Positions 9,521 through 17,206 of a stretch of DNA of 58,360 bases are shown in pieces. The number at the start of each line of letters is the position of its first letter. Position 1 is the first letter of the stretch. The position numbers and the translations under genes are program-made. The notes below the pieces were generated by a model. That model made no database searches. It was not told where the DNA came from and worked only from the letters and a program-made list of their open reading frames with translations. The stretch lies in assembly GCA_003165795.1 (NCBI GenBank), contig PMWW01000152.1:6772-65131 (forward strand), given 5' to 3'. The stretch comes from Acidobacteriaceae bacterium. GTDB lineage: Bacteria > Acidobacteriota > Terriglobia > Terriglobales > Acidobacteriaceae.

Positions 9521-10180
9521 TTACAGACCCGTTTCGACGGCGACCAGCAGCTCGCCCGACGGTCCTGTCCGGACTCTGACCCCGGTTAGCGAGGGCACAA
9601 TTACATCCGCTTCGAGCAACTGCTCCGGTTGGTACGTCGTGGTCACGCCGATTGCAACCATGCCGGCGGCTTTGGCGGCGGCGATGCCGGAAGGCGCGTC
9701 CTCGAATACCAGGCATTTCTGTGGCTCGCGACCCAACATCTTGGCGCCGGCCAGATAAGGCTCAGGATCAGGCTTGCCGTGGGTCACGTCGTCGGCCGTA
9801 ATCATTCTGGGCGGGACGGGCAGCCCAGCAACTTGCAGCCGCCTGGTGGCCAGTCGGCGAGTACCCGAAGTGACGACGCTGTAGCGATCCGACGCCAAGG
9901 CCAGCAATAGCTCTTTGGCTCCGGGCAGCACGCGCAGGCCTGCCGTGTCGTTGATCTCTTGCTGCTCAATCTTGTCCGTCTCCTTCTGCGCGTCGAGTTG
10001 CGGTGACACCTGGCGGACCGTCTCGATGGCGCGCTGGCCATGCGCCGCCTGGACGACAGCGTCTGGGTCAAGGCCGTGCTCGCGGGCCCAGGCCGCCCAG
10101 ACGCGAGTTACGCAGGGAGTTGAGTCGACCAGGACTCCGTCCAGGTCAAAGAGGATAGCTTCACAAAGAAACGACAGCAT
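9521..10180 (-). CDS. HAD-family sugar-phosphatase-like hydrolase
   Basis: This 219-residue haloacid-dehalogenase-superfamily phosphatase has all four motifs. Motif I is LFDLDGVLVDS (nucleophile D12, acid D14), motif II is SVVTSGT, motif III is the Lys in HGKPDPEPYL, and motif IV is VFEDAPSGIAAAKAAG. The alpha-helical cap between residues 20 and 90 places it with the DOG1/YfbT-type sugar phosphatases and beta-phosphoglucomutase relatives. The HGKPDPEPYL motif and FEDAPSG are characteristic of that group. The likely substrate is a small sugar phosphate, but phosphoglycolate-like compounds cannot be excluded. It is divergent from the MgtE-N/CBS gene that follows. Confidence 0.88.
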   Translation of the reverse strand: MLSFLCEAILFDLDGVLVDSTPCVTRVWAAWAREHGLDPDAVVQAAHGQRAIETVRQVSPQLDAQKETDKIEQQEINDTAGLRVLPGAKELLLALASDRYSVVTSGTRRLATRRLQVAGLPVPPRMITADDVTHGKPDPEPYLAGAKMLGREPQKCLVFEDAPSGIAAAKAAGMVAIGVTTTYQPEQLLEADVIVPSLTGVRVRTGPSGELLVAVETGL

Positions 10181-10313
10181 GATTTAGTTTCGCAGACGTT
10201 GGGGCAGCGGGCAAAAGTTAGGCCTCCCAGAAAGGGCGGCAAGACTCTTCTTAATCCGATATTGCGGTCAATTTCGCTGAAAGATTCGGACTGCATCGAA
10301 TATATTGACTGCA

Positions 10314-11555
10314 ATGCCTTCGCTTGCACTTTCGGAATTGATTGGTGCGGCCGTGATCGACAACACCGGCACGCATGCCGGCAAGGTGCGCGAAGTCACG
10401 CTGGTTCCGCAAGAGAATTCCAGCCTGGTCACCGGCTTTGTGGTGAAGACCCGCCACGGCAATCGCCTGGTGCCGGTTACGTCCATCAGCTTGATTAACG
10501 GGGGATTGCGGATCGCCACCTCGGTGGCAGACTGGGGTCCCTTCGGCGGCGGTGAAGGCATGCTGCTGCTGGAGCGCGACTTGCTCGATCAGCAGATTAT
10601 CGACGTTCACGGGCGCAAGGTGGTGCGGGTCAACGATGTTGATATCCACGAAGAGCGGGGCAACGGCCATATCGTGCTCAAAGTGGGAGCGGTGGATGTG
10701 GGACCGCGTGGGGCCATCCGCCGCTTGCTGAAGGGAGTGGTGCCGGCCGCAGCGCTGCACCTGCTGTTGGAGAGAATTCCTCCGCGGATGATTCCCTGGG
10801 AGTTCGTCGATCTTATCGAGATCGATCCCGCTCGGCGCGTCAAACTGAAGATCTCGCTGGATCGTCTGGCCAAGCTTCACCCCGCCGATATTGCGGACAT
10901 TGTTGAGGACCTTGCTCCGGCTGAGCGCGAGGCCATATTTGAGACGCTCGATGAAGAGGTTGCGGCCGAGACCCTGGAGGAGATCGATCCCAAGCTGCAA
11001 GTGTCGATTTTGAGTTCTCTGGATTCCGACCGCGCTGCCGACATCGTCGAGGAAATGGACCCCGATGCTGCCGCCGACCTGCTGGGCGACATGCATCCCG
11101 ATGCATCCCAAGAGATTCTCACTGAAATGGAGCCTGCGGAACGTGCCGAAGTCGCAGGATTGATGACCTTCGAGGAGGACACGGCGGCCGGACGCATGAC
11201 CACCGACTATATGGCGCTCGGGCCAAGCGCCAAAGTAGAGGACGCCATCGAAATGTTGCGCAACTTTGAAGGCGGGGTCGAGAGCGTTAGCACGATCTTC
11301 GTCATTGGCGAGAGGGAAAAACTCCTGGGCTCGGTCCCGTTGGCGAAAATTGTGCTGGCGCCGCCCGGAACTCCCTTGATGATGCTCAGCACCGGCCATA
11401 TGACGACGGTCCATCCCGGGGCCGACGAGAAGAAAGTGGCGGAACTTTTCGACAAGTACAACCTGCTCACCTTGCCGGTGATCGACGACGAAGGGGTGTT
11501 GACCGGCGTGATTACCGCCGACGACGTTATCAACATGCTAAGGGCGAAACTGTAG
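10314..11555 (+). CDS. Soluble PRC-barrel / MgtE-N / CBS-pair protein, probable Mg2+ sensor
   Basis: The 413-residue protein has, in order, two PRC-barrel-like domains (about 5-75 and 85-165), a MgtE N-terminal superhelix (187-290, beginning LHPADIADIVEDLAPAERE) and a CBS pair (295-412, ending LPVIDDEGVLTGVITADDV). These are the cytoplasmic Mg2+-sensing parts of the MgtE channel, but there is no transmembrane domain, so the protein is soluble. An NRAMP-type transporter lies 850 bases downstream on the same strand, and such soluble MgtE-N/CBS proteins plausibly gate or sense for it. ATG 10314 was chosen over TTG 10305. A TATATT box ends seven bases before the ATG, with no Shine-Dalgarno site, so the mRNA may be leaderless. 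Confidence 0.88.
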   Translation: MPSLALSELIGAAVIDNTGTHAGKVREVTLVPQENSSLVTGFVVKTRHGNRLVPVTSISLINGGLRIATSVADWGPFGGGEGMLLLERDLLDQQIIDVHGRKVVRVNDVDIHEERGNGHIVLKVGAVDVGPRGAIRRLLKGVVPAAALHLLLERIPPRMIPWEFVDLIEIDPARRVKLKISLDRLAKLHPADIADIVEDLAPAEREAIFETLDEEVAAETLEEIDPKLQVSILSSLDSDRAADIVEEMDPDAAADLLGDMHPDASQEILTEMEPAERAEVAGLMTFEEDTAAGRMTTDYMALGPSAKVEDAIEMLRNFEGGVESVSTIFVIGEREKLLGSVPLAKIVLAPPGTPLMMLSTGHMTTVHPGADEKKVAELFDKYNLLTLPVIDDEGVLTGVITADDVINMLRAKL

Positions 11556-11581
11556 CCGGAGGATGGCAAGCGGGACGAAGG

Positions 11582-11587
11582 TATAAT
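11582..11587 (+). promoter_or_regulatory. -10 box six bases before the antitoxin start
   Basis: A perfect TATAAT ends six bases before ATG 11594, so transcription would start at or next to the A of the start codon. No Shine-Dalgarno sequence is present. This predicts a leaderless antitoxin-toxin mRNA. Confidence 0.5.
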
Positions 11588-11593
11588 TTGGCG

Positions 11594-11884
11594 ATGACTC
11601 ACACTGTGATTCACATCTCGGAAGCGGAAGCGGAGAGCGACTTCGCTTCGGTTCTGGCACGGGTGCGCGAAGGTGCGGAAGTGGTGATCGACAAAGAAGC
11701 TGGCGGACCGGCGATCGCTGTGGTGCGGCCGGCGAAGGATCGGCCAAGACGGTTGTTGTCGGAGTCGATCGCCTTGGCGGAAGCACGTGGTTCGACCGTT
11801 ACTCTCGATGAGGGATTTTCACGTGATCTCGAGAGTGCAATCAATAGCCATCGAGAGCCGCTCAACCCACCTTCATGGGAATAG
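11594..11884 (+). CDS. vapB: Antitoxin of the second VapBC pair
   Basis: This 96-residue antitoxin is of the Phd/VapB type. An N-terminal segment (HISEAEAESDFASVLARVREG, given in part) and the central AEVVIDKEAGGPAIAVVRP match the small antitoxins that begin with a strand-helix DNA-binding unit. The C-terminal half (LDEGFSRDLESAINSH) is the toxin-binding part. It overlaps the PIN toxin by ten bases. TATAAT six bases before the start suggests a leaderless transcript. The pair lies between the MgtE-N/CBS protein and the NRAMP-like transporter and may have entered there secondarily. It differs clearly in sequence from the first pair at 5350, so the two are not recent copies of each other. Confidence 0.85.
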   Translation: MTHTVIHISEAEAESDFASVLARVREGAEVVIDKEAGGPAIAVVRPAKDRPRRLLSESIALAEARGSTVTLDEGFSRDLESAINSHREPLNPPSWE

Positions 11885-12288
11885 TCCTGGATTCAAGTGT
11901 TGCTATTGCCTCGGAGCGCCGAGGTGATAACGTCGCCAAGCTCCTCAAGCTGATTTTCGCTGCAACCGGCGATCAGGAAGCCGTGTTGTCCGCCATCGGT
12001 CTGACAGAACTCGTGCATGGCATCTATCGTGCGCAGACGCCCGAGATCCGCGCTCGCCGCGAATTGTTCATCCACGAGCTTCTCGTCAATGTCGAAGTGT
12101 ATGCCTTTACACAAGAAACGGCGCTGTTAGCAGGTAAGATTGACGGCGAACAACAAGCACGTGGGATAACTGTCCCCTTTAGTGATTTGTTAATAGGAGC
12201 GACCGCTCTCCTGCACGGGTACTCGGTACTGACCGTCAATGTCCGCGATTTCCGAAAGATTCCTGGTCTTAGCGTTCTTTCGCTCTAG
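11875..12288 (+). CDS. vapC: VapC-type PIN-domain toxin (second pair)
   Basis: This 137-residue PIN-domain ribonuclease starts MGIVLDSSVAI. The four acidic residues expected for metal binding are D6, E45 (GLTELVHG), D104 (PFSDLLIGATAL) and D125 (VNVRDFRKIPGL). The last segment, NVRDF followed by IPGL, is a hallmark of VapC toxins acting on structured RNA such as tRNA. ATG 11875 overlaps the antitoxin frame, which is the usual coupling. The active site is intact. The target RNA is unknown. Confidence 0.9.
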   Translation: MGIVLDSSVAIASERRGDNVAKLLKLIFAATGDQEAVLSAIGLTELVHGIYRAQTPEIRARRELFIHELLVNVEVYAFTQETALLAGKIDGEQQARGITVPFSDLLIGATALLHGYSVLTVNVRDFRKIPGLSVLSL

Positions 12289-12402
12289 CGCTCTTGGCTG
12301 AAGGACTTAAGCTTCGGGAAAGCATCGCATTCCGATTGGCGCATTTTCCAACATGCGTTTATTCTGGGTGTTCTTCGCATCTCACCGTAAGCCCTCAGTA
12401 CC

Positions 12403-13665
12403 ATGCCCGATTCACGACGCACTAGAGTTTGGCGAATTCGTCTGCTGATGTTCCTGGCCGTCATCGGCCCAGGATTCATCACGGCGAATGTGGACAATGA
12501 CGCGGGCGGCATCTATACGTACTCCGCCGCCGGAGCGCAGTTCGGGTACCTGCTGCTCTGGGTCATGATCCCGATGACCGTCGCGCTGGTCGTGGTGCAG
12601 GAAATGTCGGCGCGCATGGGCGCGGTCACCGGCAAAGGGCTTAGTGACCTCATTCGCGAGGAATACGGCCTGCGGATCACGTTTTTCATGATGCTGGGGC
12701 TGGTGATCACCAACTTCGGCAACGTGGTTTCAGAGTTCGCTGGGGTGGCCAGCAGCCTGGAGCTGTTCCACATTTCGCGCTACATCAGCGTGCCGGCAGC
12801 CGCCCTGATCGTGTGGTTATTGGTGGTGAAGGGCACGTACAAAAGCGTGGAAAAGGTCTTCCTGGTGGCGTCGTTCTTTTACTTTGCCTACATTATTGCC
12901 GGCGTGCTGGCCGGGCCCAGTTGGAGAGAGGCGTTCGTCGCAACGTTCAAGCCGCCGCACAGCGCTGCGTTCCGCGATTCGTCTTACATCTACATGGTGA
13001 TTGCGGTGGTGGGAACCACGATTGCGCCCTGGATGCAGTTCTACCTGCAATCTTCCATCGTGGAAAAAGGGATTACGTCGCGCGAGTACGGGGCTTCGCG
13101 GTGGGATGTGATCCTGGGTTGCTTGTTTACCGACGTCGTGGCGTGGTTCATCGTGGTGGCTTGCGCGGCGACACTCTATGCTCACGGCATCCGCCAGATC
13201 CGCGATGGCGCCGATGCGGCTCAGGCACTGCGTCCTCTGGCGGGGGAATATGCCTACATCCTTTTCGCTGCGGGACTGTTTAATGCTTCCTTGTTCGCTG
13301 CCTCCATCCTGCCGATCTCGACGGCGTACACGGTATGTGAAGGTCTGGGCTTCGAGTCGGGCGTGGGGCGCAAGTTCGGCGAGGCCAAGGTTTTCTACTG
13401 GCTCTACACCCTGCTGCTCATCGCCGGCGGCGGCGTCATCTTGCTACCCAACATTCCGCTGGTGAAAATCATCGTTCTTTCCCAGGTGGTGAACGGAATT
13501 GTTCTGCCCTTTGTGTTGATCTTCATGTTGCTGCTGATCAACAAGAGCGAACTGATGGGCAAATATGTGAACGGGACATGGTTCAACTTTATCGCGTGGG
13601 CAACCACCATCATCATGATTGGATTAACCATTGCCTGGTTTGCGACCGGTCGTGGCGGGAGCTAG
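12403..13665 (+). CDS. NRAMP-related divalent-metal transporter, probably Mg2+-type
   Basis: This 420-residue SLC11/NRAMP-fold membrane protein has about eleven helices. In ordinary NRAMP Mn/Fe transporters helix 1 carries DPGN and helix 6 carries a Met before Pro-His. Here helix 1 reads DNDAGG (residues 31-36, so Asn becomes Gly36) and helix 6 reads GTTIAPWMQ (204-212), so the Met is Ala208 and the His is Trp210. Loss of the Asn and Met ligands is the pattern described for NRAMP-related magnesium transporters, so Mg2+ is the best guess. The substrate is inferred, not shown. The start region MPDSRRTRVWRIRLL is basic, as expected for a cytoplasmic N-terminus. The neighbouring soluble MgtE-N/CBS protein supports a magnesium role. 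Confidence 0.88.
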   Translation: MPDSRRTRVWRIRLLMFLAVIGPGFITANVDNDAGGIYTYSAAGAQFGYLLLWVMIPMTVALVVVQEMSARMGAVTGKGLSDLIREEYGLRITFFMMLGLVITNFGNVVSEFAGVASSLELFHISRYISVPAAALIVWLLVVKGTYKSVEKVFLVASFFYFAYIIAGVLAGPSWREAFVATFKPPHSAAFRDSSYIYMVIAVVGTTIAPWMQFYLQSSIVEKGITSREYGASRWDVILGCLFTDVVAWFIVVACAATLYAHGIRQIRDGADAAQALRPLAGEYAYILFAAGLFNASLFAASILPISTAYTVCEGLGFESGVGRKFGEAKVFYWLYTLLLIAGGGVILLPNIPLVKIIVLSQVVNGIVLPFVLIFMLLLINKSELMGKYVNGTWFNFIAWATTIIMIGLTIAWFATGRGGS

Positions 13666-13783
13666 AGCAGTTTGGCATTCCTCGCGGGCTGAAGCCCGCG
13701 AGAATAACAACTAAAGGGCTTTTGCGGCACAGCTAAAGCTGTGCCCTTTCAAACCGTCGAGAATTCGAAGCTAGAGCAGTTTG
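13661..13783. repeat. Double-hairpin REP-like element flanked by 14-bp direct repeats
   Basis: The 14-mer GCTAGAGCAGTTTG occurs at 13661-13674 and again at 13770-13783. Between them are two hairpins: CTCGCGGGCT/AGCCCGCGAG (13681-13702) and GGCACAGCT/AGCTGTGCC (about 13723-13744). The first 14-mer holds the TAG stop of the transporter, and the second holds the TAG stop of the convergent NUDIX gene. It can serve as a bidirectional terminator. The arrangement looks like an insertion with target duplication. Confidence 0.7.
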
Positions 13784-14166
13784 CCGTCGGCAATCCGCTG
13801 CACCAGCGTGCGATCGGCATCAAGGAAATCAAGGGTGGGCAGTTCGCGCCGGGGCACCCAACGAATCTCGCGGAAGATACGGTTCTGCAGTTCTCCCTCA
13901 TACTGTTCCACGATGAAGAAGTGCAGCTCCACGGCATTGCCATTTTGATAGCGGTGTTGCAGTTGAGCGACTTTGGAACCAATCTGGGCGCGGATTCCAA
14001 GCTCCTCGTCGAGTTCGCGTTGCAGGGCCTGAGGCGGATCTTCTCCCGGCTCAATCTTTCCGCCGGGAAATTCCCACTTCAGCGGTAGCGCCTGATACTC
14101 CGTCCGCTGGCAGCACAGGATTTCTTCGCCTCGCACCATTAGAGCGGCAACCACTTGCTTGATCAT
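13771..14166 (-). CDS. NUDIX hydrolase, MutT-like
   Basis: This 131-residue NUDIX pyrophosphohydrolase has a perfect Nudix box, GGKIEPGEDPPQALQRELDE followed by ELGI (GX5EX7REUXEEXGU), at about residues 35-58. The N-terminal VVAALMVRGEEILCCQR and the core WEFPGGK match the MutT/8-oxo-dGTP diphosphatase branch, which removes oxidised nucleotides before they enter DNA. MutY, which acts on the same lesion in DNA, lies 3 kb away. The gene is directly followed on its strand by a REP-like element. Other NUDIX substrates remain possible. Confidence 0.9.
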   Translation of the reverse strand: MIKQVVAALMVRGEEILCCQRTEYQALPLKWEFPGGKIEPGEDPPQALQRELDEELGIRAQIGSKVAQLQHRYQNGNAVELHFFIVEQYEGELQNRIFREIRWVPRRELPTLDFLDADRTLVQRIADGKLL

Positions 14167-14203
14167 CGGAGCTGCTCCGTCCGACCATCGTCAAGCCCGG
14201 GCG

Positions 14204-14686
14204 TCATGTTGTTTTCTCCAGATAAATGCCGACCAGCCGAGCGCAATGTTCCACTAGCTGACGGTCGTCCGCGGTGAACGCCCCAGGGGTGTGACTGTCA
14301 ACGTCGAGTTCGCCGACAACCTCGCCCTTCACAAATATTGGGACTACGATTTCTGACTTGGTTGCGATCGAACATGCTAGATAACGCGGGTCGGCGTTAA
14401 CGTCATCGACGATAACGGTATGGCCTGACGAGGCGGCAGCGCCACAGATGCCTTGATTCAGCGGTATCCGCGTGTGTGGCGTGATCGCGCCCACATAGGG
14501 TCCAAGAACCAGGACGGGATCTTCGCCGATACCACCTTTTTCGATCATGTAAAAGCCGACCCAATCGAAGTAGAGCATCCGCTCCTTAAGCCGCCCTACC
14601 ATAACGCTCATCAGATCTTCCACACTTGCGGCGGCATTGGCTAGAACCGTGAGTTCCTGGGCAAGCTCTTGTTGACTGGTGGGCAT
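14204..14686 (-). CDS. GAF-domain protein, free methionine-(R)-sulfoxide reductase-like
   Basis: The 160 residues form a single GAF domain. The family marks of free Met-R-sulfoxide reductase are DWVGFYMIEKGG (41-52), LVLGPYVGA, IPLNQGICGAAA with Cys81, YLACS with Cys105, SEIVVPIF and GELDVDSHTPGAF. Two redox cysteines are therefore in the expected places. The usual third one cannot be identified, so activity may be reduced or the protein may only bind a ligand. It is 37 bases upstream of the NUDIX gene on the same strand, so both probably belong to one oxidative-damage operon. No output domain is attached, which speaks against a plain sensor. Confidence 0.82.
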   Translation of the reverse strand: MPTSQQELAQELTVLANAAASVEDLMSVMVGRLKERMLYFDWVGFYMIEKGGIGEDPVLVLGPYVGAITPHTRIPLNQGICGAAASSGHTVIVDDVNADPRYLACSIATKSEIVVPIFVKGEVVGELDVDSHTPGAFTADDRQLVEHCARLVGIYLEKTT

Positions 14687-14718
14687 TGGAGTCCCTTTTT
14701 ATCACAAGCCGGCGGCGT

Positions 14719-15534
14719 TCACCGGACTTGAAGTTGACGGATTCCCGGGGGACGCTGGGACTGTTCCGGATGAAGCGCCCAGGCAATGGCGTCCAACCCG
14801 CCGATCAGGGTGGTCGCCGGGGTGTTCAACAACTGGTCGGTGATGCAAAACAGGCGACCGTTGCGCACCGCCGCAAGCTCAGTCCACCCGCGCTGCTCCA
14901 CAATTTTTTCCAACGGAATGCGATCGCCGGCTCCGCACCAGGCAGCAAGAATTACATCGGGGTGCTGCGCGGCGATGGCTTCCGCGGTCATGGGTTTGCC
15001 GGGCTCGCCGATGAACTCGCCTCCCGCGGCTTGCACCAGTTCTGCAACCCAGAGCTCCGAGGCAATGATGGGGTTTCCCCATTCTTCGCAGAACACCTTA
15101 AGCTTGGGTCCAGCAACGGTTCGTTGTCGAGCCTCTTCGATGCGGTTTCGCATTCCTGCGATGACCATCTCGCCCTTTTCCGGGGCGTTCATGATCCCGG
15201 CAATTGCGGCGATGTCCAGGTAGATGTCGGCCAGCGAGCGAGGGGTGAGGCCGAGAAATCTCACTCCGGCCTTCAGGATTTCTGCGACCGCGCTCGATTG
15301 ATAGGGCACCGAGGCGAGCACCAGATCGGGACGCACTGCGAGAATCTGCTCGGCTTGCGCCGTCCAGGAGTCGGCGACGATCACGCGCGAGCCAGCGGCG
15401 ACTTCCGGACAAACATCCACGCAATACTTGGTGCAGGCCACGAGGCGATCGAGCAGGCCCAAGTCGCGCAGCGCGACGGTGGCGCTCGGCTGCAGAGAGA
15501 CCACGCGTTGAAGAATGTAATTTGTGGGGTCCAT
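14719..15534 (-). CDS. Cobalamin-binding periplasmic-type protein (BtuF-like)
   Basis: This 271-residue type III substrate-binding protein resembles BtuF, the vitamin B12-binding part of ABC importers. RVVSLQPSATVALRDLGLLD starts the first lobe, CVDVCPEV and SAVAEILKAG lie in the middle, and the long connecting helix and second lobe (VAELVQAAGGEFIG) follow. There is no signal peptide with ATG 15534, and no permease or ATPase gene is next to it, so it could act in the cytoplasm as a B12- or corrinoid-binding protein, as in some cobalamin-binding protein relatives. The last part (WALHPEQSQRPPG) is typical. It is divergent from the NifU-like gene, with only 77 bases between starts and no cobalamin riboswitch seen. 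Confidence 0.82.
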   Translation of the reverse strand: MDPTNYILQRVVSLQPSATVALRDLGLLDRLVACTKYCVDVCPEVAAGSRVIVADSWTAQAEQILAVRPDLVLASVPYQSSAVAEILKAGVRFLGLTPRSLADIYLDIAAIAGIMNAPEKGEMVIAGMRNRIEEARQRTVAGPKLKVFCEEWGNPIIASELWVAELVQAAGGEFIGEPGKPMTAEAIAAQHPDVILAAWCGAGDRIPLEKIVEQRGWTELAAVRNGRLFCITDQLLNTPATTLIGGLDAIAWALHPEQSQRPPGIRQLQVR

Positions 15535-15611
15535 GTCTTTTCGATTATACGGAGTGGGGAAGCGGGCGCATCTGGCTGGGTCGCGGTAAGCTATGATGTT
15601 AGTTACCGGCC

Positions 15612-15968
15612 ATGTATTCTCCGGAACTCCTCGACCACTTCGAACATCCTCGCAATTCAGGCGAGCTACCTGGGGCGGACATTCAGGTACAAATCGAGAA
15701 TCCGGCTTGCGGCGATATTCTTGAGCTGACCGCCAGGATTGAAAAAGGCCGAATTGGGGAGATTCGATTTCGCGCCAAGGGCTGCGTGCCCGCCATGGCG
15801 TGCGCTTCGGCGATGACCCAGTTGGCCGAGGGCAAGTCCGTACAAGAGGCCCGCGAGATTGGCAAGGATGACATCGTGCGCGCGGTTGGAAGCCTGCCAC
15901 CTGCCTCGGGACACGCCGCCCAGCTTGCCTGGGACGCGTTGCAGGCGGTTCTCAAGATGGCGGCTTAA
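15612..15968 (+). CDS. NifU/IscU-like Fe-S cluster scaffold lacking the third cysteine
   Basis: The 118-residue protein has the U-type scaffold fold (MYSPELLDHFEHPRNSG, NPACGD). C33 with D35 and C58 in KGCVPAMACAS correspond to the first two cluster cysteines of IscU. The third IscU cysteine, in LPP...HCS, is replaced: here LPPASGHAAQLAWDA has H101 followed by Ala102. An extra cysteine, C64, is present. The protein could therefore build a different cluster or act as a carrier. No SUF or ISC gene lies nearby. A TATGAT box ends 14 bases before ATG 15612. Confidence 0.88.
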   Translation: MYSPELLDHFEHPRNSGELPGADIQVQIENPACGDILELTARIEKGRIGEIRFRAKGCVPAMACASAMTQLAEGKSVQEAREIGKDDIVRAVGSLPPASGHAAQLAWDALQAVLKMAA

Positions 15969-16378
15969 GGCGGATTCGCGAGGTCACAATTCGCCAGAGA
16001 AGCGAAACATCAGAAGTAAGCCAGATCGTGGCTTTGTTCACATCCGAACGGCGCATGGTCATCCGGATCGACTGGAAAATTAATCACACCCATTTGGCAA
16101 GAGGATGCATCCTAAGCAAAGACAGCTTTTGCGCTTGCGTTCCGAGCCAGGAAGCGGGTAGGATAAAAGCGTCCTCCAATCGCCGCACTTCCGTGCAGGC
16201 TTTCCTCGCGCCGATTTTTCTTGGGTGCCAGACGGACGCAACTGATTCGATTACAGCGAAGTATCCAACCGCAGCCACGCCAGATACACTGCTAAGTTCG
16301 CAGACTGCGCGGCCAAAAATAAGCGGTTCACAAATGTGGGATCCTGCAATCTGCGGGTGAACCTGTATAGAGAGAAGC
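15969..16378. other. 410-bp intergenic stretch, no supported gene
   Basis: Open frames exist on both strands here, but neither gives a recognisable or gene-like protein. No tRNA, terminator hairpin with a T-run, or repeat was found. The last 30 bases presumably hold the promoter of the next gene. Confidence 0.4.
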
Positions 16379-17128
16379 ATGAACCAAGGATCGAACCCTC
16401 CTTCCGGAGCTTCCGGAGGGAAAGGACGCAGACGGCGGCGCGGCCGCCGTGGACCCGTCGTGCACGGGGCAGCACCTCAACAATCGGGACAATATCGTCC
16501 CGGGGCGGGCAAGAACCGTCCGCACGGCCGCAAGCCCGGACAACGTTCCGGCGGGCCAAGCGTACTGGGCGGCGGCGTCTACAGCGCCCCCATGGACCAC
16601 AGCTATCGTGCCGCCCAGGGCAACAACAATGGCAACACGCACAAGCCGAGCCGGGGCGGCCGCATCAACCAGCCGCAGGGCAAGGAGTTTGCGCCTCCGG
16701 AACCGGAGCCTTTGCCCGTAGCTTCGGACGCGCCGGCGCGCATCTTTGCATTCGTCGATGACCTGTTCTTTCTGGCCAAGATCCAGGAAACGGCGCGCAA
16801 GATGAACGTGAAAGTGGAGTTCGTCAAGACCCAAAAGGAGCTGCAGGAGAAAATGGGTCAGAACGGCGAAGAAAAGCCGTCGCTCATCATCTTCGATCTG
16901 AACAATGTTGCGGCCAAGCCGTTGAGCATGATTCCGAAGCTGAAAGCGAAACTGAAGAAGGCCACCAACATCATTGCCTTTGTCTCGCACGTTCAGGGTG
17001 AGTTGAAGATGAAGGCGCAAGAAGCCGGGTGCGACATGGTGCTGCCGCGCTCCGCGTTTTCGCAAAACCTGGCGCAACTGCTGCGGCGCCATGGTGCTCC
17101 CGAGCCACCGCCTGATCCCGGTCAGTAG
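16379..17128 (+). CDS. Basic disordered region fused to a degenerate receiver domain
   Basis: Of 249 residues, the first 110 are low-complexity and very basic (KGRRRRRGRRGP, then Gly, Gln, Asn and Pro-rich), like RNA- or DNA-binding disordered regions. Residues 120-240 look like a response-regulator receiver fold: the acidic pair in FVDDLFFL, a possible phospho-Asp in LIIFDLNN, Ser in AFVSHV and the position of the conserved Lys taken by Arg in VLPRSAF. Phosphorylation is therefore doubtful. No output domain is present at the C-terminus. The function is unknown; a nucleic-acid-associated signalling or scaffold protein is a fair guess. The gene stands just upstream of mutY on the same strand. 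Confidence 0.8.
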   Translation: MNQGSNPPSGASGGKGRRRRRGRRGPVVHGAAPQQSGQYRPGAGKNRPHGRKPGQRSGGPSVLGGGVYSAPMDHSYRAAQGNNNGNTHKPSRGGRINQPQGKEFAPPEPEPLPVASDAPARIFAFVDDLFFLAKIQETARKMNVKVEFVKTQKELQEKMGQNGEEKPSLIIFDLNNVAAKPLSMIPKLKAKLKKATNIIAFVSHVQGELKMKAQEAGCDMVLPRSAFSQNLAQLLRRHGAPEPPPDPGQ

Positions 17129-17191
17129 AATCGCCGGAGACGCTGGGCCGCTGGCTGAAGTTGGTTGACGCCCGGTATATGGGCGGCCATT

Positions 17192-17197
17192 TAGAAT
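17192..17197 (+). promoter_or_regulatory. -10 box nine bases before mutY
   Basis: TAGAAT ends nine bases before ATG 17207. There is no Shine-Dalgarno site between them, so the leader would be at most a few bases. TTGACG at 17165-17170 is the best -35 candidate, but its 21-base spacing is too long. Confidence 0.4.
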
Positions 17198-17206
17198 CGC
17201 ATCTGC

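Noticed and set aside
15535-15611. Cobalamin riboswitch upstream of the BtuF-like gene
   Set aside because: The gap is only 77 bases and has no matching motif.
16028-16380. Open frames of 98 and 110 codons on both strands in the gap before 16379
   Set aside because: Neither gives a protein-like composition or a recognised family, and they overlap each other.
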